From the NCBI RefSeq assembly GCF_020037475.1, contig NZ_JAIQDB010000001.1, positions 868,001-932,000 on the forward strand: DNA of 64,000 nucleotides. The letters run 5' to 3'. Positions 19,392 to 26,491 of this stretch are shown one piece after another. The position numbers were made by a program, and so were the translations under genes. Positions within the stretch are counted from its first letter, which is position 1. Every line of letters starts with the position of its first letter. The notes beneath the pieces were generated by a model. The model searched no databases, was not told where the DNA came from, and saw only the letters and a program-made list of their open reading frames with translations. Origin of the DNA: Sutcliffiella deserti. GTDB lineage: Bacteria > Bacillota > Bacilli > Bacillales > Bacillaceae_I.

Positions 19392-20301
19392 TTGTCTGTT
19401 CCTCCTGTTTTCGTACAAATGCGGTAATTCTTTCTAATAATTGTGGAAGATCATCTACTAATGGGGAGTGTCCGCACCCTTTTAATTTAATGAGTGTTGC
19501 TTTTTCTCCTAAATCTTCAACAATCTCTTGTGTCATTTGTTCGGGGATAACAAGATCTTTTTCCCCTGCCAGAACCAATACGGGAATGTTTATCTTGGTA
19601 ACATCTCCAGTCCCATCTAGTAGACCATTCGATTGATTGCTTATGTTAAACGTATTAAGCGCATGTAAAATCTCCGGGTAGTTACGCTGCGTCATCATAT
19701 CTTCCAAATACTGTTCATAGCGGCTTTCTTCCGGCTTATTGTCCTTGTAGATTGCATAATCCCAAATCATCCTCAAAATTGGTTTGTTTTTAGTCTCATA
19801 GGCTTGTGTAACGGTGATAGTTCTTGCTTTGTCCTGTAGTATCTCTTCATAATCGGTTAGTCTTTTCGTCAAGTCCGGCTTTCCTGTTTCATCTGTTTGA
19901 AAGATTGGAAATCCTCTTGTTGATGCAGAAGCAAGTAAAATCAGCTTTTTACAATATTCAGGGTAATCAGCTGCAAATTGCATTCCTACCGCTCCACCGG
20001 TTGACCAACCAATAAAGATGAAATCCTTCAAAGCTAAACTATCAACAAAAAGTTTCACATCGGAAGCGAGCTCTTTAATAGAATAAAATTTTTCATGATA
20101 GGTAGACTCTCCAAACCCTCTCATATCCATAGCAATTAAATGAAAGGACGGGTCGATATTCTCCATGACAAGGTCCCAGTGCTTAGAGGAAGTCATATTT
20201 CCATGAACAAGTAAGATGGTTTCGCCTTGGCCTTCGCGTTCTCTGTAACCTAGCTCCTCTCCATTGGAAAGTTTAACTTTTTTCTGTACGATTCTTTTCA
20301 T
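19375..20301 (-). CDS. Alpha/beta-hydrolase fold enzyme
   Basis: Hydrolase of 308 residues with an oxyanion HGN motif (33-35), nucleophile elbow GWSTGG (S100), acid D249 (GEKDLVIP) and catalytic H278 (GCGHSP). A cap-like insertion fills about residues 130-225. Such enzymes include esterases, thioesterases and C-C bond hydrolases, and the sequence alone does not decide among them. The start at 20301 is preferred over 20316 because the bases ATGGGAGG of the upstream candidate form the ribosome binding site. In this operon it may release or cleave the product made by the KAS-like enzyme encoded just before it (inference). Confidence 0.85.
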   Translation of the reverse strand: MKRIVQKKVKLSNGEELGYREREGQGETILLVHGNMTSSKHWDLVMENIDPSFHLIAMDMRGFGESTYHEKFYSIKELASDVKLFVDSLALKDFIFIGWSTGGAVGMQFAADYPEYCKKLILLASASTRGFPIFQTDETGKPDLTKRLTDYEEILQDKARTITVTQAYETKNKPILRMIWDYAIYKDNKPEESRYEQYLEDMMTQRNYPEILHALNTFNISNQSNGLLDGTGDVTKINIPVLVLAGEKDLVIPEQMTQEIVEDLGEKATLIKLKGCGHSPLVDDLPQLLERITAFVRKQEEQTNETSR

Positions 20302-20322
20302 TATACAACCTCCCATATTGGC

Positions 20323-21330
20323 TTATCCCCATTTAATAGTTGTTGCTCCCCATGCATAACCTATTCCTGCACTAACAAGTACTGCGATATCACCATCTTT
20401 AATTTTCCCTTTGTTTAAGGCAAGTTCTAATGATAAAATTTGGTCAATTTGACCAATATGACCATAGTCCTCTAAGTAAATGGATTGGTCTTCAGATAAA
20501 CCGAGTTCTCCTAGGACGTAATCATGTGCAGACTTTTTCATATGAAGGATAGCAAGATAATCCACATCCTTCTCCCTTAACCCACTGCTGCGTAATGACC
20601 CGCGAATTGCCTTTAAGAAATTTTCCATAGATTTCTCTTCAAGTCTTTTTTTCATCCCGTCCGGATCCAAGACATCTAGTTTGTTTAGGCCTTTTTCGAG
20701 AGCTTCCACCGAGATTGGATGCTTCGTACCTCCAGCCACCACTACAACATCTTTTGAAAAAGAGCCATCTGTAATAAGATGCGAAGACAGTAATTCATTT
20801 TTCTCATAGTCTTTTTTTAGAAGGATTGCTCCCCCACCGGCTGCTAAATTGAACATAAAGCGTGTTCGTGGATTTTCATAATCGATAAAGTCTTCATTAC
20901 GATAACCGCCTGCAAGTAATACCGTATTTAATGATTCATCTGAACTCATCATATCTTTCGCTATCTTTAATGCCATGATGGTTGTTCCGCAGCGCAAGGC
21001 CATATCAAAGCCAATTGCATTTATTGCCCCTAGCTTTTCTTGCATATAAAGAGCAGCTGTCCATAACGGATATTCCTTGTGCTCCTCTCCTATATAAATA
21101 ATTAAATCAATCTCTTCAGGAGCAATTTGTGCTTTTTCAAGCGCTTTTTTGGCAGCTGTTATTCCCATCTCACAAGTATGGTCCTCGTTCGATGCGATAG
21201 GCTTTCTTTTAATCCCCATTTTTTCTTCTACCACATATATAGGTATTCCAGATTTTTCTGCAATCTCCTTGCTGGTCATGAAATTTTCTGGAATATAAAT
21301 TCCGGTACTTACAATTCCTATTTTTTTCAT
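20323..21330 (-). CDS. KAS III-like 3-oxoacyl synthase with atypical active site
   Basis: Thiolase-fold condensing enzyme of the FabH family, 335 residues. The nucleophile is C114 (ALRCGTTIMA), and the C-terminal SAGIGYAWGATTIKW matches the end of FabH proteins. The FabH HQAN-type histidine is probably H263 in LHMKKS. The asparagine expected in a GNxS motif is replaced: the sequence reads YGHIGQ, with H291. A Cys-His-His set instead of Cys-His-Asn suggests altered chemistry, such as acyl transfer or condensation of unusual substrates. The AGGTGAG site overlaps the end of the 58-residue gene, so the two are translationally coupled. Housekeeping FabH is unlikely, given the operon. Confidence 0.85.
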   Translation of the reverse strand: MKKIGIVSTGIYIPENFMTSKEIAEKSGIPIYVVEEKMGIKRKPIASNEDHTCEMGITAAKKALEKAQIAPEEIDLIIYIGEEHKEYPLWTAALYMQEKLGAINAIGFDMALRCGTTIMALKIAKDMMSSDESLNTVLLAGGYRNEDFIDYENPRTRFMFNLAAGGGAILLKKDYEKNELLSSHLITDGSFSKDVVVVAGGTKHPISVEALEKGLNKLDVLDPDGMKKRLEEKSMENFLKAIRGSLRSSGLREKDVDYLAILHMKKSAHDYVLGELGLSEDQSIYLEDYGHIGQIDQILSLELALNKGKIKDGDIAVLVSAGIGYAWGATTIKWG

Positions 21331-21334
21331 GAAC

Positions 21335-21511
21335 TCACCTGCTTAATATACCTTTCATATATTCGTAGACATCCTCAAGTGAGGTAACAGTTATGTCTTC
21401 CTCACCCTGAACATGGCTAACAGTAATTCTCCAAATGGGCTCTGTTTGATTGATATCGACTGAGCTCGCACATCGAACGACAAAGGATGCAACTTGGGGC
21501 TGAGTGATCAT
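21335..21511 (-). CDS. 58-residue conserved-looking small protein, unknown function
   Basis: A short gene fills the space between livM and the KAS-like gene. It starts at ATG 21511 behind a perfect AGGAGG with seven bases of spacing and ends four bases before the next start codon, so it belongs to the operon. The protein starts MITQPQVASFVVRCA, has a middle WRITVSHVQGEEDI suggesting beta strands, and ends in a predicted helix LEDVYEYMKGIL. No signal peptide or membrane segment is seen. I do not recognise the family. Its position suggests a partner or modulator of the KAS-like enzyme, but this is only inference. Confidence 0.75.
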   Translation of the reverse strand: MITQPQVASFVVRCASSVDINQTEPIWRITVSHVQGEEDITVTSLEDVYEYMKGILSR

Positions 21512-21522
21512 CTTATTGCCTC

Positions 21523-22524
21523 CTATCCTGATAGATTATTATCATTCTTTATTGCGCTTCTTTTTGATTCTTTTCTATTTCCCCACCAGACTCTAGCAGT
21601 TCCAACAATGCCTTGTGGAAAGAACATGACGACAAGGATATAAAGCACACCGAAAAGTATAATCCATCGCTCAAAAATCCAATGAACCTTTGAAAGTCCC
21701 GATATCCAATGATGAGCAAATTCAATTAATCCTGCACCTATAATTGCTCCAATTAACGTTCCTACTCCTCCAATAATTGTCATTAATAATGCGTCCAATG
21801 TAACATCTACTGCAAAAACGGAGGTATTTACAAATCTCAATGTTAATACATATAAACTTCCAGCAATGCTTGCAACTACTCCTGCTACGACACTTGCAAT
21901 CACTTTATAATGAAGGACATTATAGCCAAGAGATTCTGTACGGTTTTCATTCTCGCGAATTGCCTGAAGCACACGCCCTAAAGGAGAGGATATGAATCTT
22001 CTTAATAAGAGGAAAATAGCCCCCATCAAAATTAGGGCAAGAAGATATAACGTCAACCGATCCTTTAACGGTTCAGGAATCGAAAAGGTAAAACCATCAT
22101 TTCCATAGGTAAGCGATCTCCATTTTTCTGCAAGCACTAGAAAAAGTCCTGAGAATGCTAGGGTCAGCATCGCGTAAAAATGACTTTTTAATCTTAAGGA
22201 GAGCATCCCCACAAGATAACTGATGAAGGCTGCTATTATAGCCCCCACCACAACCGCTAATAGAAGCGTTGGTATGGTGCTATCAAATTGCTTTAGCATT
22301 ACTCCGGTAGAGTAGGCGCCAATTCCAAAAAACATCGCATGACCAAAGGAAACAATCCCAGTGTAACCAAGCAAAATATCATAACTCATTGCAAAGATCG
22401 CAAAAAGGAAAACTTGAGTGAAAATAATTAATAGAGTTCGAGAATCAGTGATAAATGGAATGAGCAGGAGCATGATAAATATTAGTAAATACACAATATT
22501 TGGTTTGGTCATATATCTATTCAT
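21523..22524 (-). CDS. livM: Branched-chain-amino-acid-type ABC permease LivM
   Basis: Second inner-membrane subunit of a HAAT-family importer, 333 residues with about eight to nine hydrophobic helices. The GYTGIVSFGHAMFFGIGAY signature typical of LivM is near residue 55, and LRLKSHFYAMLTLAFSG follows. In catabolic clusters this family often carries aromatic or aliphatic acids, amides or urea instead of amino acids. Here it sits with acyl-processing enzymes, so the gene symbol reflects family and not proven substrate. It starts four bases after livH ends. Confidence 0.9.
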   Translation of the reverse strand: MNRYMTKPNIVYLLIFIMLLLIPFITDSRTLLIIFTQVFLFAIFAMSYDILLGYTGIVSFGHAMFFGIGAYSTGVMLKQFDSTIPTLLLAVVVGAIIAAFISYLVGMLSLRLKSHFYAMLTLAFSGLFLVLAEKWRSLTYGNDGFTFSIPEPLKDRLTLYLLALILMGAIFLLLRRFISSPLGRVLQAIRENENRTESLGYNVLHYKVIASVVAGVVASIAGSLYVLTLRFVNTSVFAVDVTLDALLMTIIGGVGTLIGAIIGAGLIEFAHHWISGLSKVHWIFERWIILFGVLYILVVMFFPQGIVGTARVWWGNRKESKRSAIKNDNNLSG

Positions 22525-22528
22525 TCTC

Positions 22529-23389
22529 TCACCCCTTTACACCGAATAGTCCTTGAGGACGGAATATTAACACAACTGCCATTAAAATCATATTTACAGC
22601 CAAAGTCAGATCCGGTACATAGTAGGCCATAAAGGAACCGCTTAATCCCACCAGTATCGCCGCTAAGACAGACCCGGTGATGCTTCCCATCCCTCCAATA
22701 ACTACAACAATGAATGCCAGGATCCCAAACTCCAATCCCATTTCAGCATAAATCACTCCAGAATAGGGTCCGAGAAGCATCCCGCCTAGTGCTGCCATCG
22801 CTGCACCTACCATAAAAACCAGCATAAAGACTTTTTTAATATTAATTCCTAATGCCTGAACCATTTCTTTATTAATAACCCCTGCACGAACAATAAGTCC
22901 AATCTTCGTATTCTTTAAAACATAATAAATTGCCGCAAAGATTAGAGCACCTACCAGGATGATGAACAAACGGTATTTGATGATGATAATGTCTCCAAAT
23001 TCCCAACTTCCACTAAAGTATGATGGCGTTTTTGCACTTAACTGGTTTGGTCCAAATACAACTTTAATTGTTTCGCTCAGTACCAGCATCACGCCTAGTG
23101 TTATCAAAATTTGTTGAACATGGTTGCCATACACGGGTTGAATAATAAACCTCTCTAAAGCAAACCCCAGAATCAATCCAGTACAGATCGCTGCCATTAT
23201 TCCAAGTATAAAACTGCCAGTAGTGCTATAAACCCAAACCCCTGAAAAGGCACCCCATGCAAACAAGCCGCCATGGGCAAAATTAAGAACATCCATTAGT
23301 CCAAATATTAAAGTTAAACCAGCAGCCAATAAGAAAATCAGCATTCCAGTTGCTAATCCATTTACAGCAAGGTTAATGAAAACTTCCAC
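22529..23389 (-). CDS. livH: Branched-chain-amino-acid-type ABC permease LivH
   Basis: First permease subunit of the same importer, 286 residues and highly hydrophobic. It carries the LivH pattern GLMDVLNFAHGGLFAWGAF near residue 30, and GGMGSITGSVLAAILVGL near residue 235. The GGGGGAGCAAAG sequence before the ATG at 23389 gives a good ribosome binding site. It lies 13 bases after livF. Confidence 0.9.
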   Translation of the reverse strand: MEVFINLAVNGLATGMLIFLLAAGLTLIFGLMDVLNFAHGGLFAWGAFSGVWVYSTTGSFILGIMAAICTGLILGFALERFIIQPVYGNHVQQILITLGVMLVLSETIKVVFGPNQLSAKTPSYFSGSWEFGDIIIIKYRLFIILVGALIFAAIYYVLKNTKIGLIVRAGVINKEMVQALGINIKKVFMLVFMVGAAMAALGGMLLGPYSGVIYAEMGLEFGILAFIVVVIGGMGSITGSVLAAILVGLSGSFMAYYVPDLTLAVNMILMAVVLIFRPQGLFGVKG

Positions 23390-23402
23390 TTTGCTCCCCC
23401 CT

Positions 23403-24113
23403 TTACGCTATCCCTAAGTATTGCCTTCTTATCTCTTCATTCTCTTTAAGTTCTTGCATCAGTCCCTGGTGCACGGTTCTTCCATCATCCAAAATATAAA
23501 AGCAATCCCCTATGGTGCTTGCCATATAAAAGTTTTGTTCAACCAGAATGATTGTTGTTTCCTTTTTCATCTGTTGTATGGAGTTCATCACTTTTTCGAC
23601 CATAATAGGGGCTAACCCTTTACTTGGTTCATCTATAAGAAGCAGCTTACTGTTGTTCACATAGGCACGGGATATGGCAAGCATTTGTTTTTGTCCCCCG
23701 CTTAAGTTTCCACCCTGCTTTTTCCAAAATGTCTTTAGATCTGGAAAAAGTTCAAGTATCCAGTCTAAACGAGCCATCGATGTATCATCATGTTTTCTCA
23801 TCGCAACCTTCATGTTTTCCTCTACCGTCAGTTCTCCGAATACGCCTTGGTCTTCAGGTACATAACCTATCCCTTGATTAGCAATCTCATAGGTAGGGCG
23901 TCCTGTAATATCTTTGCCATCAAAGGTAATACTGCCTTTTTGTGGTGGATTTAATCCCATTACACTTCGGAGAGTAGTGGTTTTCCCTCCTCCATTTCTC
24001 CCCAATAGGACAGTCACTTCCCCTTGTCTTGCTTCAAAATTAACTCCATGCAAAATATGATATTGTTCTATATAAGTCTGAATGCCCTCAACTTTAAGAA
24101 GCGTTGTCATCAT
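23403..24113 (-). CDS. livF: ABC transporter ATPase LivF
   Basis: ATP-binding subunit of 236 residues. Walker A is GRNGGGKTT (about 37-45), the ABC signature is LSGGQKQML and Walker B is LLLIDEPSKG, followed by the switch histidine region replaced by Gln in ILVEQNF, as in LivF proteins. AGGAGG lies five bases before the first ATG and eight before the second (24110); either may be used. It overlaps livG by 20 bases. Confidence 0.92.
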   Translation of the reverse strand: MMTTLLKVEGIQTYIEQYHILHGVNFEARQGEVTVLLGRNGGGKTTTLRSVMGLNPPQKGSITFDGKDITGRPTYEIANQGIGYVPEDQGVFGELTVEENMKVAMRKHDDTSMARLDWILELFPDLKTFWKKQGGNLSGGQKQMLAISRAYVNNSKLLLIDEPSKGLAPIMVEKVMNSIQQMKKETTIILVEQNFYMASTIGDCFYILDDGRTVHQGLMQELKENEEIRRQYLGIA

Positions 24114-24861
24114 ACAAACCTCCTAAATATGCAGACTGCACGGTTTCATTTTTCATAATTTCCTCTGGAGTACCATCTGCCAACAATCTTCCATTGAATA
24201 GTACGGTAACCGAATCAGATAAATCCAGAATCATATCCATTTTGTGTTCTATTAAAATAATCGTGCGTTCTCCCTTGTCTTTTATCAGTTTAATCACCTC
24301 TAAAATGGCTGGTACCTCCTCAATCGACATCCCGGCAGTTGGTTCATCTAGGAGTAATATTTCTGTGTCCAATGCAAGCAGCATAGCTATCTCCAATTTA
24401 CGTTTTTCTCCATGAGCCAAGTTTTTGGCAAGAGAATACGCTTTCTTTTCTAGTAATACCGTTGAAAGAAGCTCTAAGGATTTTTTCTCAAATTGTTTAA
24501 AATGTAAAAAGTGAGAAAACATGTTATACCTTACTCCTTGTTGTGATTGCACCGCAATTCTGACGTTTTCTAGAACAGTAAGGTTCGGAAAGACATTTGT
24601 AATTTGAAAAGATCGGCCAATTCCTTTTCTTGTTCGAATCATGGGGGATAGCTTGGTGATATCTTGCCCTTTTAAAAAAACTTGACCTTTTGTAGGTTTC
24701 AACTGTCCACTTAACAGATTAAAAAAAGTTGTTTTCCCAGCGCCATTGGGACCGATAATTGATTTAAAATGATTAGGTTCAACAGTGAAGTTCACTCTAT
24801 CTACGGCAACATGCCCGCCAAATGCTATTGTTAAGTCTTTCGTTTCTAATATGGGATTCAT
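24094..24861 (-). CDS. livG: ABC transporter ATPase LivG
   Basis: ATP-binding subunit of 255 residues with Walker A GPNGAGKTT, the LivG-type signature LAHGEKRKLEIA in place of LSGGQ, Walker B EILLLDEPTAGMS and switch histidine in LIEHKMD. The C-terminal tail after residue 225 (NGRLLADGTPEEI) is characteristic of LivG. It follows the binding-protein gene after a hairpin at 24900-24930. Confidence 0.92.
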   Translation of the reverse strand: MNPILETKDLTIAFGGHVAVDRVNFTVEPNHFKSIIGPNGAGKTTFFNLLSGQLKPTKGQVFLKGQDITKLSPMIRTRKGIGRSFQITNVFPNLTVLENVRIAVQSQQGVRYNMFSHFLHFKQFEKKSLELLSTVLLEKKAYSLAKNLAHGEKRKLEIAMLLALDTEILLLDEPTAGMSIEEVPAILEVIKLIKDKGERTIILIEHKMDMILDLSDSVTVLFNGRLLADGTPEEIMKNETVQSAYLGGLYDDNAS

Positions 24862-24899
24862 AGCGCTTCCCTCCTTTATATGTTTAAAATATAGAACGA

Positions 24900-24930
24900 A
24901 GGAACTTTAGAGCTCAGCCCCAAAGTTCCT
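24900..24930 (-). terminator. Hairpin between binding-protein gene and livG
   Basis: AGGAACTTT and AAAGTTCCT form a 9 bp stem. On the minus strand the following bases are only moderately T-rich (TTCGTTCTATATTTT). This is probably a partial terminator or stability stem that keeps binding-protein mRNA more abundant than that of the downstream transporter and enzymes, as seen in many binding-protein operons. Confidence 0.6.
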
Positions 24931-24941
24931 CTTCTGTACAA

Positions 24942-26156
24942 CTAATTTCGAACTGGAGGAGCTGTTTCTTCAGGAGAGAGCTCCCTGATTAATACTGGAA
25001 CAGGATAATCGAATCCATCCATTTTTTCTAAACGAATAGCGTATAAAGTCTGCATGGCCTGATGATCTTCAGCACGGAATGTCATTTGACCTTTTGGTGT
25101 ATCAAATGTCATACCTTCCATTGTTTCAATGATTAAATCTGCTTCTGTTTTTCCATCAGTTTTCTTTAAGGCTTCCACGATGGCGAGGGCGGCACTCATC
25201 CCGCCAGGAGTGAATAGATCTGGAACTTCCCCATCAAATTTCTCTTTATGTTTCTCTACTAACCAATCATTAATTGGGTTATCAGGTAAAGTATGATGGT
25301 ACACAGTGAACCCTTCCATGCCTATTAATTGCTCCATCGTGTAAAGAGCGGCAATATCAGGTGCACCTGTTGAAATCTTAATTCCTCTGTCTTGCACTTT
25401 CATGTCAGAAATCTGGTTCCATGGGGAGTTTGCACCCGCCCATACTACAAATAAATAGTCTGGGTCCGCATCTAATATTTTTTGAATATTGGAAGTAAAA
25501 TCCGTTGCTGCTGGATCGGCATACTCTTCTAGTACAATCTCTGATCCGAGTGCAACCGCGGCTTCTTTAAATGCAGCTACTCCGTCATGACCAAAGGAAT
25601 AATCAGGTGCCAGTGTTGCTATTTTCACACCCTCTCCTCCAATCGCTGCTGCTCCTGCTACTGCATCCTGGGAGGAATTTCTTGCAGTACGGAAGATATA
25701 TTTATTCCAGTCTGCACCGGTAATGCTGTCTGCTACTGCCGGTTCAACAATCATTACTTTTTCGTATTCTTCAGCTAAAGGTAAAACTGCCAGCGTATCT
25801 CCTGAACTGGATGATCCCACCAAGAAATCAACTTCATCCTCTTCTAATAGTTTAGTAGCTTTCTGAATGGCAATTTCCGGTTTTGTTTCAGTATCTTCTA
25901 CTATAAATTCAATCTTCTGACCGTTTACCTCCATTGTTCCATCTGTTGCATAGTCTAATCCTAGTTCAAAACCTTGTACAGTTTGTTTACCGTAAGTCTC
26001 TAAAGCACCTGTTAGAGAAGCAAGCACCCCTACTTTGATTACCTTCTTATCATCTTCGTTTTCACTTGATGAATCTGTTCCTGCATTGTTGTTACAGCCA
26101 GCAAGCACCAACAAAATCATACTAAGAAGCAGAAATCCTGTTTTCCACTTTTTCAT
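24942..26156 (-). CDS. Liv-type substrate-binding lipoprotein
   Basis: Extracellular receptor of the importer, 404 residues, type I periplasmic-binding fold (Peripla_BP_6). The start at 26156 gives a lipoprotein signal: MKKWKTGF, a hydrophobic core and lipobox LAGC with Cys at about residue 19, then a flexible NNNAGTDSSSE linker. Translation upstream of this ATG would be open but has no site, while AGGGGGAAGG precedes 26156 and the predicted transcription start lies about 35 bases upstream. Body motifs such as LTGALETYGKQTVQGFELG are typical of amide, urea and branched-chain amino acid receptors. The ligand is not predictable here. Confidence 0.9.
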   Translation of the reverse strand: MKKWKTGFLLLSMILLVLAGCNNNAGTDSSSENEDDKKVIKVGVLASLTGALETYGKQTVQGFELGLDYATDGTMEVNGQKIEFIVEDTETKPEIAIQKATKLLEEDEVDFLVGSSSSGDTLAVLPLAEEYEKVMIVEPAVADSITGADWNKYIFRTARNSSQDAVAGAAAIGGEGVKIATLAPDYSFGHDGVAAFKEAAVALGSEIVLEEYADPAATDFTSNIQKILDADPDYLFVVWAGANSPWNQISDMKVQDRGIKISTGAPDIAALYTMEQLIGMEGFTVYHHTLPDNPINDWLVEKHKEKFDGEVPDLFTPGGMSAALAIVEALKKTDGKTEADLIIETMEGMTFDTPKGQMTFRAEDHQAMQTLYAIRLEKMDGFDYPVPVLIRELSPEETAPPVRN

Positions 26157-26198
26157 TGACCTTCCCCCTAAAACTTGATTTGTAAAAGTTGTACCCTT

Positions 26199-26231
26199 AT
26201 CGTAAGTGGGTGGGGTTACAAATGAGTTACA
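26199..26231 (-). promoter_or_regulatory. Promoter with SARP-type direct repeats (Liv/KAS/thiolase operon)
   Basis: On the minus strand TGTAACT (26231-26225) and TGTAACC (26220-26214) are repeated with 11 bp periodicity. Nine bases (CCACCCACT) then separate the second heptamer from a poor -10 box TACGAT (26204-26199). A leader of about 35 bases follows. Heptamer, periodicity and 9 nt gap are the same as at 13963-13995. Confidence 0.72.
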
Positions 26232-26449
26232 AGAATAAAAGCGACCAACCAAAAACAAAAGCGTAACTCGCCCGCTTAGAAACGTAAAAAAATAGAGTGA
26301 GTTATTATGAGATAAAGAAAACAGAGCTCTAGTGATTCGATATCCAAGCGTATCGTAAGAAAGCGAGGGAAGTTTGATAGTCTCTCTGGAGCTGGTCATG
26401 GTTAAACGCTGAGTAAAGAAACTAAAACATTTTATAGCTTCCTAAACCA

Positions 26450-26482
26450 TAAAAAACTCCGCCAAACTTGTCCTTGACGGAG
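26450..26482 (-). terminator. Terminator of the SARP regulator gene
   Basis: Minus strand CTCCGTCAAGGACAAGTTTG with GCGGAG forms a CTCCG/CGGAG-based stem directly followed by TTTTTT. It ends the regulator transcript ten bases after its stop and separates it from the operon promoter. Confidence 0.8.
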
Positions 26483-26491
26483 ATACTATAA

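Noticed and set aside
26157-26399. N-terminal extension of the binding protein
   Set aside because: The frame is open for 81 codons upstream, but it covers the promoter and operator, and a lipoprotein signal starts at 26156.
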